Source of the DNA: Candidatus Saccharimonadota bacterium
GTDB lineage: Bacteria > Patescibacteriota > Saccharimonadia > UBA4664
Assembly (NCBI GenBank): GCA_029288275.1
Contig: JARIHM010000140.1
Coordinates: 1-5,614 of the forward strand
Length of the DNA stretch: 5,614 nucleotides
Direction: 5' to 3'
Positions within the stretch are counted from its first letter, which is position 1, and each line of letters begins with the position of its first letter. Positions 1-5,533 of this stretch are shown one piece after another. A program made the position numbers and the translations under genes. The notes under the pieces are model-generated. The model searched no databases and was not told the origin of the DNA. It saw nothing but the letters and a program-made list of their open reading frames with translations.

Positions 1-1
1 G

Positions 2-691
2 TCTTTAGCAGTCAGCGTGGGCGAATTTGAAGGACCACTGGGCGTACTCCTGGAGCTGGTAGAGCGCAATCAGCTACCGGTCACGCACATTAGCGTGGCC
101 ACAATTACAGCTCAATATTTGGCTCAGGTAGAAAAGCTGCGCGGAGAACAGAGTCCAGAGACGTTGAGTGAGTTTATACAGCTGGGAGCACGGCTACTCT
201 ACATCAAGAGTTTGGCGCTGCTACCGCGTGAATCGGCCACCGAGCAAGAGGACGAGCTGCGACAGTTGAATTTGGAGCTTGAAGAATACAAACGCTTTCA
301 ACAAGTGGCCCGCCAACTAGGCCGGCAGGCCGAACAGGGGAGCTGGCAGCGGCCCGTAATGGAGCAGCTAGAGTCGCATGAGCTGCCGCTGCCACCCGTG
401 AGCTTGGCCCAACTGACGGCAGCATTTCAGCGGGCCCTGCGCCAAAGCGAGCCAGCCAAGCCGGCCCGGATGCTCACCGCTCATTTAAGCCAAGAAACGG
501 TTATGAAAACGCTCCGTGATCGTTTGCAGCAGGAGAGCATAGAGCTTCAGCACGTGCTCGATAACGCTCGCAGCCGGCTGGAGATTATCGTGACGTTTCT
601 GGCCGTTTTGGAGCTGGCGCGATCCGGCGAACTACGAGTAACCCAAATGGGGCAATTCGCTCCGGTACTACTCGAGGCCGTCCATGGCTAA
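2..691 (+). CDS. scpA: Segregation and condensation protein A (ScpA), 5' end cut by window edge
   Basis: ScpA is the kleisin of the bacterial SMC-ScpAB condensin. It bridges the SMC heads and binds ScpB dimers during chromosome compaction and segregation in the cytoplasm. The frame is open to the window edge. It shows the N-terminal kleisin signature at visible residues 9-19 (FEGPL followed by a leucine-rich helix; family consensus FEGPLDLLL, here GPLG). A charged helical middle comes next, including a Glu-rich stretch near 80-95. The C-terminal winged-helix ends with EIIVTFLAVLELARSGELRV at about 194-213, matching the family's xxxTFLALLEL block. A GTG at 17 could serve as a start, but it lacks a ribosome binding site and would remove the conserved first strand (AVSV). 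The true start is therefore probably a few codons upstream, outside the window. About 229 residues are visible against a usual 240-270. The gene overlaps scpB by 8 bases. Confidence 0.93.
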   Translation, partial: SLAVSVGEFEGPLGVLLELVERNQLPVTHISVATITAQYLAQVEKLRGEQSPETLSEFIQLGARLLYIKSLALLPRESATEQEDELRQLNLELEEYKRFQQVARQLGRQAEQGSWQRPVMEQLESHELPLPPVSLAQLTAAFQRALRQSEPAKPARMLTAHLSQETVMKTLRDRLQQESIELQHVLDNARSRLEIIVTFLAVLELARSGELRVTQMGQFAPVLLEAVHG

Positions 692-1202
692 AACGCTCAG
701 TCTGGAGGCTCAGCTAGAGGCGCTGTTGTTTGTAGCCCACGAGCCACTGCCGCTCAGCCGCTTGGCCGAGCTGACCGAGGCGGAGCCCGTGGCGGTACAG
801 GCTGCGCTGAGAAACCTGAAGAGCCAGCTAGCTGAGCGCGGCCTTATTATTACTGATCTGGATGGTGAATACCGCCTGGTAACCGCACCGGCAGCAGACG
901 GGCTAGTGCGAAGGTATTTGCTTGCTGAGGCTAAAATCGAGCTATCCCGGGCGGCCCTAGAAACACTGGCGATTGTGGCCTACCGTGGACCGGTGACGCG
1001 CACGCAGCTCGATGAAATTCGTGGCGTAGCGAGCGATACCATGGTGCGCAATTTGCTCCAGCGCGGCCTGATCCGCGAACATGGTCCGGCCGATGAACCC
1101 GGCAAACCCATGCGCTACGCAGTCAGTCAAGCATTCTTGTTGCACTTTGGCCTTAGCTCTCTGGCTGAACTGCCGCCGCTCGAGGAGGCTGACGCCGCAT
1201 GA
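684..1202 (+). CDS. scpB: Segregation and condensation protein B (ScpB)
   Basis: ScpB forms dimers of two winged-helix domains that bind the ScpA kleisin and regulate the SMC ATPase. The 172 residues are near the short end of the family. Residues 5-75 make the first winged helix (LEAQLEALLFVAHEPL start). Residues 85-157 make the second, with the hallmark ETLAIVAYRGPVTRTQLDEI at 93-112 followed by RGV. FGLSSLAELP at 155-164 matches the conserved FGLxsLxeLP end. The usual GR...GRP linker between helix and wing is reduced to GPADEPGKP (134-142), a mild variation. The start ATG lies 8 bases inside scpA. A GAGG at 674-677 gives it a plausible ribosome binding site, and the overlap suggests coupled translation. 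Stop TGA overlaps the next start as ATGA. Confidence 0.95.
   Translation: MAKTLSLEAQLEALLFVAHEPLPLSRLAELTEAEPVAVQAALRNLKSQLAERGLIITDLDGEYRLVTAPAADGLVRRYLLAEAKIELSRAALETLAIVAYRGPVTRTQLDEIRGVASDTMVRNLLQRGLIREHGPADEPGKPMRYAVSQAFLLHFGLSSLAELPPLEEADAA
1182..1188 (+). promoter_or_regulatory. Ribosome binding site of the pseudouridine synthase
   Basis: GAGGAGG sits inside the end of scpB, 10 bases before the ATG at 1199. It fits the anti-Shine-Dalgarno sequence and fixes that start, showing the gene can be initiated directly as well as by coupling through the ATGA overlap. Confidence 0.7.
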
Positions 1203-1864
1203 GAATCAACCAATTTGTTGCTGCGGCCTCAGGTTTGTCGCGCCGGGCCGCCGATCAGGCTATTACCGATGGTCGGGTTATCGTCAATAATCAAGCGGTA
1301 AAACGAGGTGCCCAGGTATCACCAAGCGACCACGTCATGCTGGATGACCAACCATTAACGTTCCCGGATACCCGTACCTATCTTATGCTCCATAAGCCCG
1401 CCGGCTACGTCACCAGCCGCACCCGGCAGGGGAGCGACCCCACGGTATATGAGCTGCTACCTGAACGCTACCACAAGCTGCGGCCGGTTGGCCGGCTTGA
1501 TCGCGATTCGAGCGGCCTACTTCTTTTGAGTGACGATGGGAATTTTATCTACCGGCACACTCACCCTTCGGAACAACACGAAAAAATCTATGAGTTACAT
1601 CTGGCGCGAGCCGTCGCGGCGCCCGATTTGCAGCGGCTCGAGCAGGGCGTGGAGCTGGCTGATGGCCCAAGCCGGCTGCGAATTATCAGCCACCACGGCG
1701 CCGACCTCATAGTAGGCTTGAGCGAAGGCCGCAACCGCCAGCTCCGCCGTACCCTGGGCGCCCTCGGCTACGCGGTGGAGCGGCTCCACCGCACGAGCGT
1801 GGGTGACTATGCCCTGGGTGACCTCGAACCTGGTCAGTGGCTCCAGCTGGAGGTGACGGCATGA
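1199..1864 (+). CDS. rluB: RsuA/RluB-family rRNA pseudouridine synthase
   Basis: The enzyme isomerises uridine to pseudouridine in rRNA during ribosome assembly. The 221 residues begin with an S4 RNA-binding domain (1-48: RINQFVAAASGLSRRAAD, then DGRVIVNNQ). The catalytic domain follows from about 60. LHKPAGYVTS sits at 64-73. The catalytic loop GRLDRDSSGLLLLSDDG (98-114) has the nucleophile Asp101. EGRNRQLRR (176-184) and the LHRTSVGDYALGDLEPGQW end match the family's C-terminal block. Most relatives have GRLDxDTEGLLLL; here TE is replaced by SS. RluB (23S U2605), RluE and RsuA (16S U516) are hard to tell apart. I favour RluB because the scpAB-linked member is usually given that name, but the target site is inferred. 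Start and stop are both ATGA overlaps with the neighbours. Confidence 0.9.
   Translation: MRINQFVAAASGLSRRAADQAITDGRVIVNNQAVKRGAQVSPSDHVMLDDQPLTFPDTRTYLMLHKPAGYVTSRTRQGSDPTVYELLPERYHKLRPVGRLDRDSSGLLLLSDDGNFIYRHTHPSEQHEKIYELHLARAVAAPDLQRLEQGVELADGPSRLRIISHHGADLIVGLSEGRNRQLRRTLGALGYAVERLHRTSVGDYALGDLEPGQWLQLEVTA
1849..1856 (+). promoter_or_regulatory. Ribosome binding site that decides the carboxypeptidase start
   Basis: GGAGGTGA is a full-length Shine-Dalgarno match. Its GGAGG core ends 7 bases before the ATG at 1861. It selects that ATG over an in-frame GTG at 1837, which would lie upstream of the site and add eight residues in front of the hydrophobic signal. Confidence 0.8.
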
Positions 1865-2787
1865 AGGTTATTGCGCTCGGCCTGGCGCTTATTCTACAGC
1901 TGACCGGCCTCTGGCCCCATCTTTCAGCCCACCTACGCGAGCGTCTAGCCGATGCCGCCACTACGCACCTGACCCCGGTCCCCAGCGCCCAGGCTGCCGC
2001 CGTCACAATCAGCCAGCAGGCGCTGCCAGTACCTCAGGCCAATACCGCACCGCCCAGCCTGGAAGCTGGCGCCAGCATCCTGGCCATTGATCGCGCTACT
2101 GCTACACCGCTCTATCAACAAGCCGCTACCAAACAACGACCTATCGCTTCGGTCACCAAGATGATTACGACACTCGTCGTTCTAGCGCGCCACGATCCAT
2201 CTGAAATTGTCACGGTGGGCCAGCTACCAAATTATGGGCCTGAGGATGATACCATCGGTCTGATCCCTGGTGAACAATACCGCCTGGGCGACCTCATTCG
2301 AGCTGCGCTCATCCCTTCGGCCAATGACGCAGCCGATGCCTTGGCCATCTATGACAGTGGCTCCACAAGCAAATTTGCTACCCAAATGAACGCCAAAATG
2401 GCAACCTGGGGCATCACCGGAACACACTTTAGCAACCCCAGCGGGCTTCAGGATGCGGACAACTACGCCACGGCCCAAGCGCTAGCCAAGATTGCCAGCT
2501 TGGCGCTTACCAACCCCTTCATCGCCCAGGCCGTTCGGCAGCCTAATGTTACTTTTAGTAGCATCAAGGGCCGCACGCTCACTGCAAGCTCCACCGATGA
2601 TCTCTTGTCCACGGGACGATATTATGGTATAAAAACGGGATACACGCTGGCCGCCGGAGAGTGCTTTGTAGGACTCACGCGGGTGGCTGGACATGACGTT
2701 ATCACCGTCGTATTGGGTGCCAATGATCGCTTTGGCACCACTGAGCAATTAGTAACCTGGATCGGACACACCTACCAATGGCTGTAA
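1861..2787 (+). CDS. D-alanyl-D-alanine carboxypeptidase (peptidase S11), minimal form
   Basis: This penicillin-binding-protein-like enzyme removes the terminal D-Ala of peptidoglycan pentapeptides outside the membrane, limiting cross-linking. Its 308 residues start with a hydrophobic signal or anchor (3-18, only Lys2 charged before it). A low-complexity Ala/Pro/Thr linker runs to about 68, and the S11 catalytic domain covers about 70-305. All three active-site motifs are intact: SVTK at 97-100 (nucleophile Ser97), SAN at 153-155 and KTG at 258-260. The last sits in IKTGYTLAAGECFVG, which is typical of S11. The protein ends 48 residues after KTG, so the PBP5-type C-terminal beta domain and amphipathic membrane anchor are absent. 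Attachment, if any, must come from the N-terminus; a cleavage site near LSA (21-23) is possible but weak. Genes named dacA, dacB or dacF are not distinguishable here, so no symbol is given. It overlaps the pseudouridine synthase by ATGA and der by 10 bases. Confidence 0.92.
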   Translation: MKVIALGLALILQLTGLWPHLSAHLRERLADAATTHLTPVPSAQAAAVTISQQALPVPQANTAPPSLEAGASILAIDRATATPLYQQAATKQRPIASVTKMITTLVVLARHDPSEIVTVGQLPNYGPEDDTIGLIPGEQYRLGDLIRAALIPSANDAADALAIYDSGSTSKFATQMNAKMATWGITGTHFSNPSGLQDADNYATAQALAKIASLALTNPFIAQAVRQPNVTFSSIKGRTLTASSTDDLLSTGRYYGIKTGYTLAAGECFVGLTRVAGHDVITVVLGANDRFGTTEQLVTWIGHTYQWL

Positions 2788-4115
2788 CTCCTCTGGTCGC
2801 GATCGTCGGCCGGCCCAACGTGGGCAAATCAAGCTTGTTCAACCGCCTCAGCGGCACGCGCCAGGCCATCACGCACGATACGGCCGGCACCACCCGCGAC
2901 GCGAACTATGCCCCCGTTGATTGGCGCGGCTATCACTTTACACTGGTCGATACGGCCGGCCTCACCCGCGCCGACGGCGAGATTGAGTTGGCCGCCCAAG
3001 ATCAGGTCCGGCAGGTAGCCCACGTGGCCGATGTCATTGTGGTGGTAGTAGACGCCGGCATGGCACTCACTAATGAAGATACTGAAGCCGCCCGGCTGGC
3101 GCTCAAGACCGGCAAGCCGGTTATCCTAGCCCTTGGCAAGGCCGACACTCTGGGCAGCACGAGTCCCGATGAATTCCGCCGCCTCGGCGTAGCCGACATC
3201 GTGCCCGTATCGGCCATCCACGGTCGCGGCTCGGGCGACCTGCTCGACGCCATCACCGCCCATTTGAGCCGCCGGCCAGCCCCGCAGATAGACCCGCCGC
3301 TACGGCTAGCGCTGATCGGCCGGCCCAACGTGGGCAAGTCTAGCCTGCTCAACGGCTTGCTCGGCAAGCAGCAGGCGGTAGTCTCAAGCGTGGCCGGCAC
3401 CACCCGCGACACCAACGCCAACCAATTGCGTTATCACAATCGCACCATTGAGTTGGTCGACACCGCCGGCCTGCGCCGCCGTGGCAAGATCGAGCCCGGC
3501 ATCGAGAAATTCAGCGCTCTGCGTACCATGAGCGCCATCCACGAAGCCGATATTTGCTTCCTGGTGCTCGACAGCACCGAGGGCATCGTAGCCAGCGACC
3601 TTAATCTAGCCGGCCAGATCATTGAAGCCGGCAAGGGTCTGGTCTTAGTGATGAACAAATGGGACGCCGTCGAAAAAGACGACAAGACCCAGGCCCACCT
3701 GGGCGCCAAAGTGGCCCAGGAATTCCAGTTTGCCTGGTGGGCGCCGCTCGTGTTTACCTCGGCCGTTACGGGCCTACATGTCACTAAGCTGCTCGAACTG
3801 GCACTTCAAATTGACGAACGACGCCACACCAAGCTGCCCACCGGCCCACTCAACCGCCTGCTCGAAAAGCTCATGGCTAAGCAGCCGCCGGCCGGCCTCA
3901 AGGGTCGCCAGCCCAAGCTTAACTACGTCACTCAAACCGGCACCAACCCGCCACAGCTGACCTTCTTTTGCACCTATCCGGACTTGCTCCACTGGAGCTA
4001 CAAGCGCTACATTGAAAACAACCTGCGCGAAGTTTACGATTTTACCGGCACCCCGGTACCGATGGAATTTCGCCACAAACACAATGACGCAGTTTACAAG
4101 GAGGGCAAGCGCTAA
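2778..4115 (+). CDS. der: Ribosome biogenesis GTPase Der (EngA), two tandem G domains
   Basis: Der is an essential GTPase that assists late maturation of the 50S subunit. The 445 residues match the usual length. G domain 1 has GRPNVGKS (11-18), AGTTRD (36-41), DTAG (58-61) and SA (145-146). G domain 2 has GRPNVGKS (181-188), AGTTRD (206-211), DTAG (228-231), NKWD (293-296) and SA (328-329). The C-terminal KH-like domain (about 350-435) carries LLHWSYKRYIENNLRE (403-418) and FTGTPVPMEF, which are typical of the family. The odd point is G4 of domain 1, which reads GKAD (120-123) instead of NKxD, while domain 2 is canonical. The start ATG lies 10 bases inside the carboxypeptidase gene with no good Shine-Dalgarno sequence, so coupled translation is likely. 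The gene is rich in GCCGGC and has more C than G on this strand. Confidence 0.97.
   Translation: MAVTPLVAIVGRPNVGKSSLFNRLSGTRQAITHDTAGTTRDANYAPVDWRGYHFTLVDTAGLTRADGEIELAAQDQVRQVAHVADVIVVVVDAGMALTNEDTEAARLALKTGKPVILALGKADTLGSTSPDEFRRLGVADIVPVSAIHGRGSGDLLDAITAHLSRRPAPQIDPPLRLALIGRPNVGKSSLLNGLLGKQQAVVSSVAGTTRDTNANQLRYHNRTIELVDTAGLRRRGKIEPGIEKFSALRTMSAIHEADICFLVLDSTEGIVASDLNLAGQIIEAGKGLVLVMNKWDAVEKDDKTQAHLGAKVAQEFQFAWWAPLVFTSAVTGLHVTKLLELALQIDERRHTKLPTGPLNRLLEKLMAKQPPAGLKGRQPKLNYVTQTGTNPPQLTFFCTYPDLLHWSYKRYIENNLREVYDFTGTPVPMEFRHKHNDAVYKEGKR
2806..2827 (+). repeat. Direct repeat A, copy 1 (P-loop of Der domain 1)
   Basis: These 22 bases are identical to 3316-3337, exactly 510 bases (170 codons) downstream. 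They encode the GRPNVGK P-loop of the first G domain. The match reaches third codon positions, closer than protein conservation requires. Confidence 0.8.
3316..3337 (+). repeat. Direct repeat A, copy 2 (P-loop of Der domain 2)
   Basis: Second identical copy of the 22-base P-loop block. A second block, 2882-2900, is identical to 3392-3410 at the same 510-base offset and encodes AGTTRD in both domains. The repeats reflect the ancient G-domain duplication in Der, kept alike by shared codon choice or by local gene conversion. Confidence 0.8.
4098..4105 (+). promoter_or_regulatory. Ribosome binding site of pth
   Basis: AAGGAGGG lies inside the last codons of der, 10 bases before the pth ATG at 4116. 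It supports that start, which directly follows the der TAA. Confidence 0.75.
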
Positions 4116-4673
4116 ATGAAACTAGTGGTGGGGCTGGGCAATATTGGACCGCAATTTGCGCGGACGCGCCATAACATTGGTTTTATGACCGTCGACCGCT
4201 TAGCTCTCGACCACGGCGCTACCTGGCACCTCGAAGACAAGTTTATGGCCAGCACCGCCCAATTTGACTTAAATGGCGAGCGCGTTATTCTGGCCCAGCC
4301 CCATACCATGATGAACCTCAGCGGCGAGGCTGTCCGACGCCTTGTAAACTTCTATAAAATCGATCCGGCCGACGTCTGGATTATCTTTGATGATGTTGAC
4401 GTGCCGTTTGGTCGCTTGCGTCTGCGACGCGGCGGCAACAGCGGTCAGCAGGGCGTACGGTCGGTTATGCAGCACCTCGGCAATGACTTTGTGCGAGCGC
4501 GTATGGGCATTAGCCTCAATGACCGCGCCAAAGAGCCCAGCGAGGTATACGTACTTAAACCTTTCACTGCCGAAGAGAGCCAAAGGCTGCCCGTCGCACT
4601 CATTCATGCCGCCGCTATCCTAACTAATCAGCTAGCCCAGGATGAGCCGACCGAAACCACCTACGATCTGTAG
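4116..4673 (+). CDS. pth: Peptidyl-tRNA hydrolase (bacterial Pth family), variant active-site loop
   Basis: Pth releases peptides from peptidyl-tRNAs that drop off the ribosome, recycling the tRNA. The 185 residues match the family length. GLGN (6-9) and TRHNIGF (17-23) provide Asn9 and the catalytic His19 (E. coli Asn10, His20). QPHTMMNLSGEAV (61-73) provides Asn67 (E. coli Asn68). FDDVDVPFGRLRLRRGG (91-107) provides Asp92 (E. coli Asp93). Two oddities are visible. GNPG reads GNIG (8-11). The strongly conserved GHNG loop, which holds His113 and Asn114 in E. coli, reads GQQG (110-113). The catalytic His/Asp/Asn set is retained, so activity is likely, but tRNA or peptide contacts may differ. 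The gene abuts der with no gap, so the two are almost surely co-transcribed. It ends with TAG. Confidence 0.93.
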   Translation: MKLVVGLGNIGPQFARTRHNIGFMTVDRLALDHGATWHLEDKFMASTAQFDLNGERVILAQPHTMMNLSGEAVRRLVNFYKIDPADVWIIFDDVDVPFGRLRLRRGGNSGQQGVRSVMQHLGNDFVRARMGISLNDRAKEPSEVYVLKPFTAEESQRLPVALIHAAAILTNQLAQDEPTETTYDL

Positions 4674-4684
4674 TGTATACTACC

Positions 4685-4693
4685 TGATATAAG
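4685..4693 (+). promoter_or_regulatory. Candidate extended -10 promoter
   Basis: TGATATAAG matches the extended -10 element TGnTATAAT at all but the last base. It lies in the only real gap of the gene run. No good -35 is visible about 17 bases upstream, as is allowed for extended -10 promoters. Transcription would start near 4700, leaving a very short leader before the ribosome binding site at 4703. An overlapping TATACT at 4676-4681 is a second -10 candidate. It lies within a small 4-bp inverted repeat (4670-4673 GTAG / 4680-4683 CTAC). Confidence 0.45.
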
Positions 4694-4702
4694 CATAAGC
4701 AA

Positions 4703-4710
4703 AGAGGGAG
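4703..4710 (+). promoter_or_regulatory. Ribosome binding site of the small membrane protein
   Basis: AGAGGGAG is purine-rich and ends 8 bases before the ATG at 4719. It supports translation of this short gene and selects this ATG over the out-of-frame ATG at 4711. Confidence 0.65.
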
Positions 4711-4718
4711 ATGCCATC

Positions 4719-4940
4719 ATGGGGCAGACCAATGTTATTCGTGAGGCCGTAAATCATTTCTTTTGGACGCTGGTCCTGCAAGGGCTCGTCTTCGTAGCCC
4801 TGGCCATTCTCATCATTATGTATCCGGCGCTGCTGTTTGCCCTGGTTTCGGCCACGTTCCTCGTGATTGGCCTCAGCCTGCTCGTGCTGGCTGGCAAGAT
4901 TCGCACCGCCTACCAGAGCCTGCCTAAGATCCTCCAGTAA
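4719..4940 (+). CDS. Small two-helix membrane protein, DUF308/HdeD-like unit
   Basis: This is a 73-residue protein with two predicted membrane helices, roughly 15-34 and 36-58. A tight turn at YP (35-36) separates them. The N-terminus is polar and the C-terminal tail is basic (Lys60, Arg62, Lys70). The positive-inside rule predicts a hairpin with both ends in the cytoplasm. The pattern QGLVFVALAI..YP......LVIGLSLLVLAG resembles one repeat of the DUF308/HdeD family, whose full members have several such units, so this would be a single-unit form. Its function is unknown. The family includes an acid-stress protein in E. coli, but that role should not be carried over. A good ribosome binding site and the TAATG overlap with the downstream Nudix gene support it as a real gene in its own small operon. 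Confidence 0.8.
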   Translation: MGQTNVIREAVNHFFWTLVLQGLVFVALAILIIMYPALLFALVSATFLVIGLSLLVLAGKIRTAYQSLPKILQ

Positions 4941-5428
4941 TGGCAGAAGCGGAGCTCAGGGTCACCTTTAGCTGGATTCGCAGCGATGATTTGAGCGCTT
5001 ACCAGCCGTATTTTCAGTGTTACGGTATTGTATTTAATGAAGCCGGCCATATTCTCATTATTCATGAGAATGGCCAGTGGAAGATCCCAGGTGGCACGCC
5101 GGAAGTCGGCGAAACGGCCGAACAAACGTTGCGACGCGAGCTCCTCGAGGAGGCCGATGTAACGCTTGGGCAGATCTGGCCACTCGGCGTGCAACAAGTT
5201 GACTACCCTAGTAATCCACGCACTCACGAAGGCGAACGGTTTTATCAGTACCGATTTGTAGCCGAGCTGGCAGAGCTTTTGCCGTCCACGCCCGACCCCG
5301 ATGCAGGCGTTGTTCACCCGCGCCAGTTTGTACCAGCCGAGCGTATCACCGATTATGTCAAATGGGGAAGCGCCGCCCGGCGGATGTTTGCCGACGCCAC
5401 TGAGTTGTGGCGTCAAAAGCACTTATGA
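4940..5428 (+). CDS. Nudix hydrolase domain protein
   Basis: Nudix enzymes hydrolyse nucleoside diphosphates linked to another group, using Mg2+ or Mn2+ held by a Glu cluster. The 162-residue protein has a central beta strand leading to WKIPGG (47-52) and then the Nudix box at 52-74. The box reads G-x5-E58-x7-R66-E67-L-L-E70-E71-A-D73-V, with metal-binding Glu67, Glu70 and Glu71 all present. The final consensus Gly of the box (EExGU) is Asp73, a tolerated but unusual change. The C-terminal part (110-160) has no substrate signature I recognise (no MutT-, ADP-ribose- or NADH-specific array), so the substrate is unknown. No clear Shine-Dalgarno sequence precedes it. It starts in a TAATG overlap with the membrane-protein gene, so its translation probably depends on that gene. 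A strong hairpin terminator follows 46 bases after the stop. Confidence 0.9.
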   Translation: MAEAELRVTFSWIRSDDLSAYQPYFQCYGIVFNEAGHILIIHENGQWKIPGGTPEVGETAEQTLRRELLEEADVTLGQIWPLGVQQVDYPSNPRTHEGERFYQYRFVAELAELLPSTPDPDAGVVHPRQFVPAERITDYVKWGSAARRMFADATELWRQKHL

Positions 5429-5474
5429 TTGCATACCAAACAAAAAGCGTACATACTCGATAGGTGACCAAACA

Positions 5475-5530
5475 CATAAAAGACCCGGGCAACGATCCTG
5501 GGTGGTCAGGTTTGTGCCGGGTCTTTTATG
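5475..5530 (+). terminator. Strong, probably bidirectional intrinsic terminator
   Basis: A perfect 14-bp stem pairs 5475-5488 (CATAAAAGACCCGG) with 5517-5530 (CCGGGTCTTTTATG). The GC core is flanked by an A-run on the left arm and a TCTTTT run on the right arm, so either strand would end in a U-rich tract. The 28-base interior can extend the rod with CAA/TTG (5490-5492 / 5512-5514) and CCTG/CAGG (5497-5500 / 5507-5510) capped by GGTGGT. It lies 46 bases after the Nudix stop and would close that transcription unit. No gene lies between it and that stop; the spacer 5429-5474 is AT-richer and featureless. Confidence 0.75.
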
Positions 5531-5533
5531 ACA

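Noticed and set aside
17..19. GTG at 17 as the true start of scpA
   Set aside because: The frame stays open to the window edge with family-like residues (AVSV before GEFEGPL). No ribosome binding site precedes it, and starting there would delete the conserved first strand.
1837..1860. Upstream GTG start for the carboxypeptidase
   Set aside because: It would place eight polar residues before the signal segment, and the strong GGAGGTGA site lies downstream of it, correctly spaced for the ATG at 1861.
3002..3421. 139-residue minus-strand open frame inside der
   Set aside because: It lies antisense to conserved GTPase motifs, has no family resemblance, and is what GC-rich coding DNA produces by chance. 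The same applies to the other long antisense frames, such as 4910-5422.
5429..5457. Promoter TTGCAT-17-CATACT after the Nudix gene
   Set aside because: Only 3 of 6 and 4 of 6 consensus matches, and transcription would run at once into the terminator hairpin. It is too weak to annotate.
5429..5530. T-box riboswitch
   Set aside because: GGGTGGT matches only the first half of the T-box core and ACCGCG is absent. The 46 bases upstream leave no room for a specifier stem-loop.
5301..5531. 76-residue + strand frame running past the Nudix stop into the hairpin
   Set aside because: Most of it is a shifted frame of the Nudix gene. The rest crosses the terminator stem, has no ribosome binding site and resembles nothing I know.
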